Virus record (IMG/VR): IMGVR_UViG_3300012954_000115
Coordinates: 1 to 21,086 of that record
Source of the DNA: a virus
DNA: 21,086 bases
Direction: 5' to 3' (one strand)
Position 1 is the first letter of the stretch; each line of letters begins with the position of its first letter. Position numbers and translations under genes: made by a program. Under the pieces are notes generated by a model that did no database searches, was not told the origin of the DNA, and saw only the letters and a program-made list of their open reading frames with translations. Below are positions 15,229 to 21,086 of this stretch, one piece after another.

Positions 15229-15446
15229 TAGATAGTTCCTCCATCAATAGTTGCGTTTGATAATCTTGTATCAAAAGAACTGTTAAATCTTGTTGATGTA
15301 AAATACTGATTCGTTGAACCTTCTGTTATGTCATCTGAATCAATATTACTTAATGCACCTGCGACTATTTTACCTGATGAAGTGATAACTTCTGTAGAAC
15401 CCACTGATAATCCATACTCAATTACAAATGTGTTTGTTGTAGCCAT
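15228..15446 (-). CDS. Small fibre-type protein (72 aa) sharing the N-terminal module of the 745-aa fibre
   Basis: Residues 1-30 (NTFVIEYGLSVGSTEVITSS) align with the 745-aa protein's start. Residues 38-52 (DITEGSTNQYFTSTRFNSS) resemble its internal EGSSNLYFTNERVDDRV unit. The protein ends IDGGTI, a variant of the IDGGTF ending of two other proteins here. It could be a short assembly or trimerisation piece, or the remnant of a larger fibre. The stop overlaps the downstream ATG by one base, and the codons for Gly-Gly (GGAGGA) double as the ribosome site of the next gene. It has AGGA upstream and a late-type promoter 38 bases before the ATG. Confidence 0.75.
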   Translation of the reverse strand: MATTNTFVIEYGLSVGSTEVITSSGKIVAGALSNIDSDDITEGSTNQYFTSTRFNSSFDTRLSNATIDGGTI

Positions 15447-15483
15447 ATATGTGTCCTATTGCAAATGTTAAAATTAACACCAT

Positions 15484-15491
15484 TATTTATG
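15484..15491 (-). promoter_or_regulatory. Late-type promoter for the 72-aa and 745-aa genes
   Basis: CATAAATA on the minus strand in the 93-bp gap before the 72-aa gene. Initiation near 15478 would give a leader of about 31 nt containing AGGA. Confidence 0.6.
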
Positions 15492-15492
15492 A

Positions 15493-15519
15493 GATAGTTG
15501 TGTTCTAAAACACTCTATC
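15493..15519. other. Hairpin in intergenic gap
   Basis: GATAG and GTGTT pair with AACAC and CTATC around a CTAA loop, giving 10 base pairs with a small 2/1 bulge. On the minus strand it lies directly upstream of a late promoter and has no U-run after it. It could be a weak terminator, an RNA processing signal or a 3'-end stabiliser for the upstream 272-aa gene. Confidence 0.45.
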
Positions 15520-15539
15520 TTATTATTTCTAAACTTTTT

Positions 15540-16358
15540 TTATACTGCGTGGTCTATTCTTTTGAACTTATAAACTGTTGAATTTGTAGATGCGCTTGCA
15601 ACTCTAAGTCTAAGATTTCCACTATTGATATCTACTGTAAATGTTCCAAGTTCACTTGAACCACCTTGTAAGACTGTGCCAAACTGCGTTATACTTGCAC
15701 TTGAACCATCATGTATTACATGCACCTCTGTTATCTGATAGACGCCTCCTGTAGCGTCTGACACTGTTATAGAGTATTTGGCACCTCTGTATGATGCGAT
15801 TGCAATACTATCTAAAGTTGTAGCACTTGTTGATGTTGTTGTCAATGTTCCTGATTCTAATCCACCACTTGCATCTGCAAAAGAAAGTGTGCCACTTCCG
15901 TTTGTGACTAGAACTTGATTAGCAGAACCATCACTTGTAGGATATGATAAACTTGCAGCTGTTAGTGTAGTTGCAGTTATATCACCTGCTTTAAAATCTG
16001 CGAGTGAATATCCTGTTCCTGATGTGTTGACTGTAGTTCCTGGTTCTACTTCTAGACCATCAAATAAAGTCCAAGTAGAATCTGATGCATCTCTAAAAAG
16101 TCCTGTATATTCTGATGCACCACCATCTGACAAACCATCGTTATAATTTCCGTATATACCAATATCAATTAAATCGGCACTTGTATTTTGATTCGCAAGT
16201 TCGAACATTGAGTCGCCAACTGATGTTGTTGTCGAGTTTACGGTGACTGTAGTTCCTGTTACCGTCAGATTTCCTGCGACTGTTAAATCGCCGTCTACTT
16301 GTGTATTAAGTGCTGACTGAACTCCTAGGTCTGCGAAAAATTTTACTTTTGATGCCAT
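15540..16358 (-). CDS. Virion structural protein with shared C-terminal domain (272 aa)
   Basis: Residues about 23-55 (GDLTVAGNLTVTGTTVTVNS) match modules in the 488- and 745-aa proteins. Residues about 139-160 (YPTSDGSANQVLVTNGSGTL) match the 274- and 488-aa proteins. Residues about 190-272 (AKYSITVSDATGG, EVHVIHDGS, INSGNLRLRV, STNSTVYKFKR) form a C-terminal domain shared with the 136- and 274-aa proteins. The role is inferred as a fibre or baseplate-associated protein. The gene is isolated from upstream transcription by a strong terminator. Its TATAAATA promoter ends 5 bases before the ATG, so a leaderless mRNA is predicted. There is no clear ribosome site. Confidence 0.82.
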   Translation of the reverse strand: MASKVKFFADLGVQSALNTQVDGDLTVAGNLTVTGTTVTVNSTTTSVGDSMFELANQNTSADLIDIGIYGNYNDGLSDGGASEYTGLFRDASDSTWTLFDGLEVEPGTTVNTSGTGYSLADFKAGDITATTLTAASLSYPTSDGSANQVLVTNGSGTLSFADASGGLESGTLTTTSTSATTLDSIAIASYRGAKYSITVSDATGGVYQITEVHVIHDGSSASITQFGTVLQGGSSELGTFTVDINSGNLRLRVASASTNSTVYKFKRIDHAV

Positions 16359-16363
16359 ATGCC

Positions 16364-16371
16364 TATTTATA
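16364..16371 (-). promoter_or_regulatory. Consensus late promoter directly before the 272-aa gene
   Basis: Exact TATAAATA on the minus strand, separated from ATG 16358 by 5 bases. With T4-like initiation about 6 nt downstream, the first transcribed base is the A of the start codon. It lies one base from the U-run of the preceding terminator. Confidence 0.7.
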
Positions 16372-16372
16372 T

Positions 16373-16396
16373 AAAAAAGGGGGCCGAAGCCCCCTT
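16373..16396 (-). terminator. Rho-independent terminator with UUCG tetraloop
   Basis: On the minus strand AAGGGGGC, loop TTCG, GCCCCC and then TTTTTT: a 6-bp all-G/C stem closed by the very stable C(UUCG)G loop and followed by six T. It lies 20 bases after the stop of the 136-aa gene and ends the transcript that starts further right. Confidence 0.95.
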
Positions 16397-16415
16397 AGTC
16401 GATTTTTTGCTTTAC

Positions 16416-16826
16416 TTAAGCTTCTACTAATGTTCTGTCAAATTTAATGACAGTCGAATTTGTGGATGCTGGTGTGCATTTTAACCTTAAATTCGCACCA
16501 CTAATGTCTGCATCAAATGTCGCTAATGTTGTATCTTTCAAAGTACCGTATGCGGTCAATGTGACTACGGAACCATCGTGAACTAACATAATCTCTGTTG
16601 AGTGAAAGTTAGTTCCCTCAGACATTGCAACTATGTATCTAGCAGCTCTGAAATCAGCGTGAGCAAAAGTATCAAGATTAAATTGTGAAGTAGAAGTCTT
16701 AGTTTCTGAACCTCTCTTCTTGTTTTTATCCTGAGTCCTTTTATCCGTTTTGATTACATCGTCTGTAGAATCATATTCAATATGACGAATAAGTTCCGCA
16801 AGTTTGAATGATTTACTGACTGGCAT
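16416..16826 (-). CDS. Small virion structural protein with shared C-terminal domain (136 aa)
   Basis: Residues 1-50 are a charged, Lys-rich N-terminus (KTDKRTQDKNKKRGSETKTS) without recognisable domain. Residues about 60-136 (ARYIVAMSEGTN, TEIMLVHDGS, ISGANLRLKCTPASTNSTVI) align with the C-terminal domains of the 272- and 274-aa proteins. It is therefore a short version carrying mainly the terminal domain, perhaps a fibre tip or assembly partner. A strong AGGAGGAG ribosome site precedes ATG 16826. The gene is followed by the UUCG-loop terminator. Confidence 0.8.
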   Translation of the reverse strand: MPVSKSFKLAELIRHIEYDSTDDVIKTDKRTQDKNKKRGSETKTSTSQFNLDTFAHADFRAARYIVAMSEGTNFHSTEIMLVHDGSVVTLTAYGTLKDTTLATFDADISGANLRLKCTPASTNSTVIKFDRTLVEA

Positions 16827-16839
16827 TTCTTACTCCTCC

Positions 16840-17664
16840 TTATGAATGTCTAATCTGGAATGTATCAATTGTAGTGTTGGTATTTGCAGGTGTCACGAGT
16901 AATCTCATATTACCTGAGTTTATATCAGCACTTAAACTGAACAACGATGAATTTGAGTAAACATCTCCGTATTGAACGAAAAATGCATTACTTCCGTCAT
17001 TAATCAACAACACTTCAGCGGCGTGTGTGCCTGCTGAGGCGTGTGTAGCATTTATAACATACTTGATAGCTTTATTCGCAACTGCATTGGCAGATAATAC
17101 CTGATTAGCAGTTGTTGCTGTAAATGAAGATGCAGTGTAATAACCTTGCACTAAGTCTGCACTTGTGTAAGATACTACTTCGACTACATCGCCATTGATT
17201 GCAGCTTGAGCCAATGTGATAGTTGTTGAGTTTGTAGCAGTATAGTCTGTGCCACCATCAACTAATTTTACACCATTCAAGAAGACTTGTTCTTTACCTG
17301 CTTCGTAGGTTAAAGAATTATTAGAGTCATCGTTACCTGTTATACTTGTAGTATTACCTGTAATTGAATATGTGAAAATTGTAAGACCTGTTCCACCAAC
17401 AGTTGAGAAACTTAATTGTCCTGAACCATTTGTGACCAAAGCCTGTCCATTTGAACCATCACTTGTTGGGAAAGTTATAGCGTCATTGATAGTTAAAGAA
17501 GCTGGGACAGACCCAACTTCTACAACTGATGCTGAACCATCATTCTTCTCGGTATAAAATCTACCGTGATAAGTATTGACAGCCAATTCTCCAAGTGCTA
17601 AATCACTTGTAGAAGGAACATCATTTTGTGTAGAACTTCTTTTAAACTGAATAACTGTTGCCAT
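16840..17664 (-). CDS. Virion structural protein with Mtd_N-like start and shared C-terminal domain (274 aa)
   Basis: The N-terminus ATVIQFKRSSTQNDVPSTSD followed by LALGELAVNTYHGRFYTEK resembles the N-terminal domain of phage receptor-binding proteins (Mtd_N/hyaluronidase-fibre type: I-Q-x-[KR]-R ... L-x-x-GELA). Residues about 65-85 (FPTSDGSNGQALVTNGSGQL) are a linker shared with neighbours. Residues about 120-160 contain VFLNGVKLVDGGTDYTATNS, a strand-rich unit common in marine phage fibres. Residues about 195-274 (IKYVINATHASAG, EVLLINDGS, INSGNMRLLVTPANTNTTI) are the C-terminal domain also found in the 136- and 272-aa proteins. An AGGAGA ribosome site precedes the start. Confidence 0.83.
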   Translation of the reverse strand: MATVIQFKRSSTQNDVPSTSDLALGELAVNTYHGRFYTEKNDGSASVVEVGSVPASLTINDAITFPTSDGSNGQALVTNGSGQLSFSTVGGTGLTIFTYSITGNTTSITGNDDSNNSLTYEAGKEQVFLNGVKLVDGGTDYTATNSTTITLAQAAINGDVVEVVSYTSADLVQGYYTASSFTATTANQVLSANAVANKAIKYVINATHASAGTHAAEVLLINDGSNAFFVQYGDVYSNSSLFSLSADINSGNMRLLVTPANTNTTIDTFQIRHS

Positions 17665-17690
17665 TTCTTTCTCCTGTTATAAACGATTAA

Positions 17691-19157
17691 TTAAAATGTA
17701 CCGCCGTCTATAGCAGTGATAGAAACCGCACCACTTGAAACTGTAAAGTTGTCTGATGAGAAAGAAGCAATACCTTTATTAGAAGTTGTTGCATCTTCTC
17801 CAGCGATTGTAATTGAACCGTCAGCATTTGTGACATCAATACCTTCACCAGCAGTCAAAGTTCCAGCAGCGAAATCTCCGTTGGTACCATGTCCAATCAT
17901 CAACTGACCTGCTGTTGGAGCAGAACCATCTATTGATGTGATTGAACCCGAAAGAGCAAGTCCTGATGCCTCAACTGTTCCGAATACTGCACCAAGTGCT
18001 GTACCTGAGAATGTTGAAGATGAATCAGTTGCAGCTCCAAGAGCTACGAACTTGCCTGTAGAATCGTCAAACCCGAAGAAACCAACTTTTGCACCTGATG
18101 AGTTATACTTAAATTTAATACCTCTATCTAGGTTGTCATCTGAACTATCATCACCGATTTCAAAAACAGGGTCAGCGATAGACACTGTAGTTGAATTAAC
18201 AGTAGTAGTTGTACCACTAACAGTTAAGTTACCAGCGATTGTGACATTATCAGGAAGACCGATTGTGACGGTATTACCTGATGCACTTGTTGTTACCTCG
18301 TTTGCTGTTCCAGCAAAGACCATAGTTTCACTATCTAAATCAATTGATAATGCACCACCTGAGTCTGCTTGGAAGTCAAGGTCTGAACCAGTTAATTGTG
18401 TATCTACATAATCTTTAACAGCAGCTGATGTTGGTAATGTTGTATCATTATCATTTGAACCAATGCCTTCTGACTCAGTGACGAATACTGCATCGTCAAA
18501 GTTTGCGAAGACAACGGCGTCATCTGCAAGTTTAGCAGCTGTGACTGCATCGGCAGCCAACATATCTGTTTCAACAGCGCCTGCTGAAATTGTTAAAGCA
18601 CCATTTGATGCAAGTGTAGCATCTCCTGATACTGCGACATTATCAAAAGAATCACTTCCGTCATGGACAAGAATGTGACCAGCACTTGCTGAACTGATAT
18701 CAGTATCAGAAGCACCTGCGATTGATGATGTAGTAGAAACGAAAGACAATACTCCAGAACCATTTGTTCCTAGAACTTGTCCATTCGAACCATCTGCGGA
18801 TGGTAATGTAAGGGTTAGGTTAGAACCGATTGTATCGGCAGCTTTCAATGCTACATAGTTTGAACCGTTATCAGAATCTTCCATTAACTGTAAAGATGCA
18901 CCAGCAGTTGAACCATTACCAACTTTAAAGTTGGCAGGGGTTGCAGTTGAACCTGAAAGTATATCTGTATAGTATTTACCACCAATAGCATGTATAAGTG
19001 GCGTAGAGTTATCTGAATCTACTGATTCAATGTATAATTTAGCGCCGGCACCCGAATTCGACCTATCCTGCACATAAGCTAATTCGCCTTCAGCTAAATC
19101 ACTGACTCCTGGCGCACTTACTCCTGTGCTTCTTTTAATTTGAATTACTGTTGCCAT
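17691..19157 (-). CDS. Fibre-type virion structural protein (488 aa)
   Basis: The N-terminus [20 protein letters not shown] then [10 protein letters not shown] is the same Mtd_N-like module as in the 274-aa protein. Residues about 118-140 ([20 protein letters not shown]) and about 300-330 ([20 protein letters not shown]) are modules shared with the other fibre genes. The middle carries repeats of the type [20 protein letters not shown]. The protein ends AIDGGTF, like the 79-aa protein. The composition is poor in Cys, Trp and Arg and rich in Ser, Thr, Gly and Asp. It has an AGGAGAA ribosome site and a 126-nt predicted leader reaching back to a late promoter at 19289-19296. A role as tail or baseplate fibre is inferred. 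Confidence 0.85.
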   Translation of the reverse strand: MATVIQIKRSTGVSAPGVSDLAEGELAYVQDRSNSGAGAKLYIESVDSDNSTPLIHAIGGKYYTDILSGSTATPANFKVGNGSTAGASLQLMEDSDNGSNYVALKAADTIGSNLTLTLPSADGSNGQVLGTNGSGVLSFVSTTSSIAGASDTDISSASAGHILVHDGSDSFDNVAVSGDATLASNGALTISAGAVETDMLAADAVTAAKLADDAVVFANFDDAVFVTESEGIGSNDNDTTLPTSAAVKDYVDTQLTGSDLDFQADSGGALSIDLDSETMVFAGTANEVTTSASGNTVTIGLPDNVTIAGNLTVSGTTTTVNSTTVSIADPVFEIGDDSSDDNLDRGIKFKYNSSGAKVGFFGFDDSTGKFVALGAATDSSSTFSGTALGAVFGTVEASGLALSGSITSIDGSAPTAGQLMIGHGTNGDFAAGTLTAGEGIDVTNADGSITIAGEDATTSNKGIASFSSDNFTVSSGAVSITAIDGGTF

Positions 19158-19227
19158 TTTTTTCTCCTACGAAAAAATTTAATTAATTAATTAGTTTTCT
19201 CTGCACTATTCGAGAATGATTCATTAT

Positions 19228-19266
19228 AAAAAACAGTCCTCTCACTATGAGGGTCGTGTCCCACTG
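19228..19266 (-). terminator. Terminator- or attenuator-like structure in the 488-aa gene leader
   Basis: On the minus strand CAGT, a 10-nt bulge, CCTC, a 7-nt loop, GAGG and ACTG are followed by TTTTTT (19233-19228). That is 8 base pairs with a U-run. A competing hairpin uses GTGTC (19274-19270) with GACAC (19260-19256), and its loop contains the outer CAGT arm, so the two could form a pseudoknot or alternate. It lies between the late promoter and the gene, so it may stop some transcripts after about 55 nt. The stem is imperfect. Confidence 0.4.
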
Positions 19267-19288
19267 AATGACACCTTGATTGTTTAAT

Positions 19289-19296
19289 TATTTATA
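19289..19296 (-). promoter_or_regulatory. Consensus late promoter upstream of structured leader
   Basis: Exact TATAAATA on the minus strand, 3 bases after the TAG stop of the 79-aa gene. Predicted initiation near 19283, which is 126 nt before ATG 19157. This is an unusually long leader for this region. Confidence 0.72.
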
Positions 19297-19299
19297 AGA

Positions 19300-19539
19300 C
19301 TAGAATGTTCCACCATCGATAACAGTGGTTGTTTCCCACTTATCATTCGACTGATTGTATTGTAAAAGACCTTTATCTGTTTCTGATGCTTGAACATCTG
19401 ACAATTCTTGTATAGACTTAGCAGTTAAATCTACACCAGATTGTGAACCAATTGTGATTTGTCTTGCTCTTAGATTGGTTGTATTTGTTAGTTTACCACC
19501 GACTGTCGCAGTCCTAGAAACTACTCCTTTTATGCTCAT
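19300..19539 (-). CDS. Small fibre-type structural protein (79 aa) ending IDGGTF
   Basis: The N-terminus is MSIKGVVSRTATVGGKLTNT. Residues about 44-72 (IQELSDVQASETDKGLLQYN, then NDKWETT) follow the 'LSDV ... G-L-L-Y-N ... W' pattern frequent in marine T4-like fibre proteins. The end IDGGTF is shared with the 488-aa protein and, as IDGGTI, with the 72-aa protein. The start overlaps the stop of the 111-aa gene by 4 bases (ATGA) with a CAGGAG ribosome site inside that gene, so the two are translationally coupled. Probably a small virion or fibre-base protein. Confidence 0.78.
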   Translation of the reverse strand: MSIKGVVSRTATVGGKLTNTTNLRARQITIGSQSGVDLTAKSIQELSDVQASETDKGLLQYNQSNDKWETTTVIDGGTF

Positions 19540-19871
19540 CGTGTGACTCCTGGTGTTATGATTGCCTGACCTTCGACTACTCTTGTTGTCACTCCTGCAC
19601 CACTAGTTATGTTTAAATCATAAACATATCTTCCTGCTTCTAAAGCAGATGTCTGAGTATCAGTTAATGACATTGTGACTTTACCTTCTGATGGTGTTCC
19701 TGTAGATGTAGTGAATGTTGCAGCTGCTGAAGAAGAACTATATGTCTTTCTTATTTGAGCTGCTGTTGAATATCCAGTTAAATTTAAGACTTCACCTAAA
19801 GCATCAGTGACATCTACATTAATTGAGAAATCAGTTCCTTGGTCAATAAATAAATTTGCGATAATAGCCAT
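19536..19871 (-). CDS. Ig-like virion structural protein (BppU N-terminal-like, 111 aa)
   Basis: A beta-sandwich pattern is visible: NLFIDQGTDFSINVDVTDAL, LNLTGYSTAAQIRKTY, GKVTMSLTDTQTSALEAGRY, YDLNI and RVVEGQAIITP. This resembles the N-terminal domain of phage baseplate upper proteins and related fibre-attachment domains. The expected role is docking fibres to the baseplate or decorating the virion. An exact TATAAATA ends 5 bases before the ATG and no ribosome site is visible, so the late transcript is predicted to start on the A of the start codon. The 3' end overlaps the 79-aa gene by 4 bases. Confidence 0.82.
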   Translation of the reverse strand: MAIIANLFIDQGTDFSINVDVTDALGEVLNLTGYSTAAQIRKTYSSSSAAATFTTSTGTPSEGKVTMSLTDTQTSALEAGRYVYDLNITSGAGVTTRVVEGQAIITPGVTR

Positions 19872-19876
19872 ATAAC

Positions 19877-19884
19877 TATTTATA
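19877..19884 (-). promoter_or_regulatory. Consensus late promoter directly before the 111-aa gene
   Basis: Exact TATAAATA on the minus strand with a 5-base spacer (GTTAT) to ATG 19871. Geometry is identical to that at 16364-16371. Confidence 0.7.
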
Positions 19885-19889
19885 CAAAT

Positions 19890-20726
19890 TTAGTTGCCGA
19901 ACTGAGCGGTTGGTACTGATTGATGAATTTGTTCGACTGTTGAACTGTCTTTTTTGACAAATGCCTTCTCTACTTTTCTTACACCTTGTGCTTCTTTGAT
20001 AAACACACCTTTGACTTTTGCAACTGGTCCTATAGGTCTTCTTGTAGAATATGTGTGTTGATATATGAAAGGACTTCTATGATTGTAAGGCACAGGTATA
20101 CGATGATTGTATGGTTGATTATTTTGTGCGTTTGCAATATAAGGTTGTTGCGTATTTGCAGTCACGGTGTAAATAAAAGGCGACCTATGATTGTATGTAA
20201 ATGGACTTCTATGATTGTATGTAAACGGACTTCTTGCATCTCTAATATTAGGTTCTTGTTTGTTTCTGATATTAGGTTCTTGTTTGTTTCTGATATTAGG
20301 TTCTTGTTGGTCTCTAACAAAAGGAGTTTGTGCATTTACAGGATGCTGATAGTTCGATGTTGTTTGTTTACTTCTAATATTAGGTTCTTGTGCGTTCACA
20401 GGATTTCTATAGAAAGCAGGTTGTTGTGCCGCCCTAATATTTGGTTCTTGTGCGCTTGCAATATAAGGCGATTGTTTGTTTCTAATATTAGGTTCTTGTG
20501 CATTTCTGATAAATGGATTTTGAGCATGTGCAATGTAAGGCGATTGTCTATCTCTGATTACAGGTTGTTGTTTATCTCTAATATTGGGTTGTTGTGCCGC
20601 CCTAATATTTGGTTCCTGAGAATTTGCAATATAAGGAGATGGTTGATTACGAATATTAGGCTGTTGGAATTGACCAATCGATGGTTGCCTGGTACTTGCT
20701 GTGACTGGTTGTTGACCTACTGACAT
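19890..20726 (-). CDS. Proline-rich octapeptide-repeat protein with C-terminal V-K module (278 aa)
   Basis: The N-terminus has TRQPSIGQFQQPNIRNQPSP, similar to the 352-aa repeat protein. Residues about 22-228 are repeats. QEPNIR occurs seven times, mixed with QSPYIANA, QQPNIRD and RSPFTYNH units. Residues 229-278 (GPVAKVKGVFIKEAQGVRKV, then EKAFVKKDSSTVEQIHQS) are a non-repeat tail. It resembles the V-K/W module at the N-terminus of the Hint-domain protein. There is no Hint domain here. The start overlaps the upstream stop by one base (TAATG), with a TAGGAAGAT ribosome site. A fibre or surface role is inferred from company and composition. Confidence 0.8.
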   Translation of the reverse strand: MSVGQQPVTASTRQPSIGQFQQPNIRNQPSPYIANSQEPNIRAAQQPNIRDKQQPVIRDRQSPYIAHAQNPFIRNAQEPNIRNKQSPYIASAQEPNIRAAQQPAFYRNPVNAQEPNIRSKQTTSNYQHPVNAQTPFVRDQQEPNIRNKQEPNIRNKQEPNIRDARSPFTYNHRSPFTYNHRSPFIYTVTANTQQPYIANAQNNQPYNHRIPVPYNHRSPFIYQHTYSTRRPIGPVAKVKGVFIKEAQGVRKVEKAFVKKDSSTVEQIHQSVPTAQFGN

Positions 20727-21086
20727 TATCTTCCTACCGTAAATGTATAAATTTTATTATTGTGATTATAACTTTGTGTCCAACCACTATCTGAAACTAA
20801 CCAATCCATATCATAACATGAAAACAGGCTGCTTAGATTTTCATCTATTACTGTATCGTATATAAGTTCTTCTGCATTTTTCCAATAAGCGTAATTATCA
20901 AAACTACCTACACTAGATATTGCAACATGTTCTCCATTTGTCAATATATCCTTATTATTCATTCTGGTCATTACATCAGACAATGTGACTAATTGTTCTT
21001 TTGCATACAAGTTAAAAATTATTTTACCATCAGTATTCAAGACTGCTTTCATTTCTTCTATGCACTCTTTTGTGTATTCATATGTG
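20726..21086 (-). CDS. Unknown protein, C-terminal part (5' end outside window)
   Basis: The frame stays open through the right edge. Codons before the ATG at 21052 read TYEYTKECIEEM, so that ATG is probably internal and the true start lies beyond the window. The visible residues are KAVLNTDGKIIFNLYAKEQL, then a mixed helix/strand region with YAYWKNAEELIYDTVIDENL, and an aromatic end (WLVSDSGWTQSYNHNNKIYT) closing TFTVGR. I recognise no family. If the ATG at 21052 were used the protein would be 108 aa, with AGAAGAA as a possible ribosome site, so a short gene is not excluded. It is coupled to the repeat gene by a one-base overlap. Confidence 0.65.
   Translation of the reverse strand, partial: TYEYTKECIEEMKAVLNTDGKIIFNLYAKEQLVTLSDVMTRMNNKDILTNGEHVAISSVGSFDNYAYWKNAEELIYDTVIDENLSSLFSCYDMDWLVSDSGWTQSYNHNNKIYTFTVGR

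Noticed and set aside
14288-15235. Plus-strand open frames within the fibre genes (also 17938-18411 and others)
   Set aside because: Antisense shadows of Thr/Ser/Gly-rich fibre genes. Composition is Val/Pro/Ser-rich without domains, and no promoters face that way.
16840-19157. Diversity-generating retroelement, suggested by the Mtd_N-like N-termini
   Set aside because: No reverse transcriptase and no adenine-biased template/variable repeat pair are visible in the window.
19986-20723. A 245-codon open frame on the plus strand covering most of the 278-aa repeat gene
   Set aside because: It is antisense to a repeat gene. The repeated codons keep the opposite frame open, and the translation is a Cys/Ile/Arg-rich repeat with no ribosome site or promoter. 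Similar plus-strand frames at 10279-10728 and 12433-12828 have the same cause.
21050-21052. ATG 21052 as certain start of the rightmost gene
   Set aside because: The frame stays open to the window edge with plausible coding residues, so I treat the gene as 5'-truncated.

Overview
This window looks like the late structural region of a T4-like marine myovirus (cyanophage or pelagiphage type). It is AT-rich, and every supportable gene lies on the minus strand, so it reads from the right edge to the left. The left end holds the T4 head-completion, packaging and tail block in T4 order: gp13, gp14, gp15, gp16, gp17 and the start of gp18 (tail sheath). These are recognisable from terminase motifs and characteristic N-termini. 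Short AT-rich intergenic gaps carry T4-late-type promoters (TATAAATA and close variants). There are no tRNA genes, CRISPR array, integrase or transposase. No gap without a gene is longer than 142 bases.

Layout in transcription order. (1) 21086-19300: the end of an unknown gene, a proline-rich repeat protein, an Ig-like structural protein and a small fibre-type protein. (2) 19299-19158: a structured leader with a late promoter. (3) 19157-12991: six fibre-type structural proteins that share N-terminal, central and C-terminal modules. The block is split by a strong UUCG-loop terminator and a late promoter at about 16370. (4) 12966-10213: two proteins built of Pro-x-[TI]-[YR] repeats. The first ends in a hexaglycine stretch and a Hint (intein/hedgehog-type) self-processing domain. 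(5) 10182-5547: a glycosyltransferase with an unusual N-terminal extension, a hypothetical protein, two 2OG-Fe(II) oxygenases flanking a DUF6065-like protein, and a small membrane protein. (6) 5510-1: gp13 to gp18.

The most notable signals are as follows. Three genes use the same octapeptide proline-rich repeat vocabulary. A Hint domain lacks the usual +1 nucleophile. A 63-bp perfect direct repeat could fuse two repeat genes in frame and delete the Hint domain. gp15 carries a C-terminal cupredoxin-like domain with candidate copper ligands H, C, H and M. Late promoters at three genes sit so close to the ATG that the transcripts should be leaderless. A speculative reading of regions 4 and 5 is a phage-encoded fibre maturation system: repeat fibres are cut by the Hint domain and modified by the neighbouring hydroxylases and glycosyltransferase. 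The domain calls are read from sequence; the joint function is inference.
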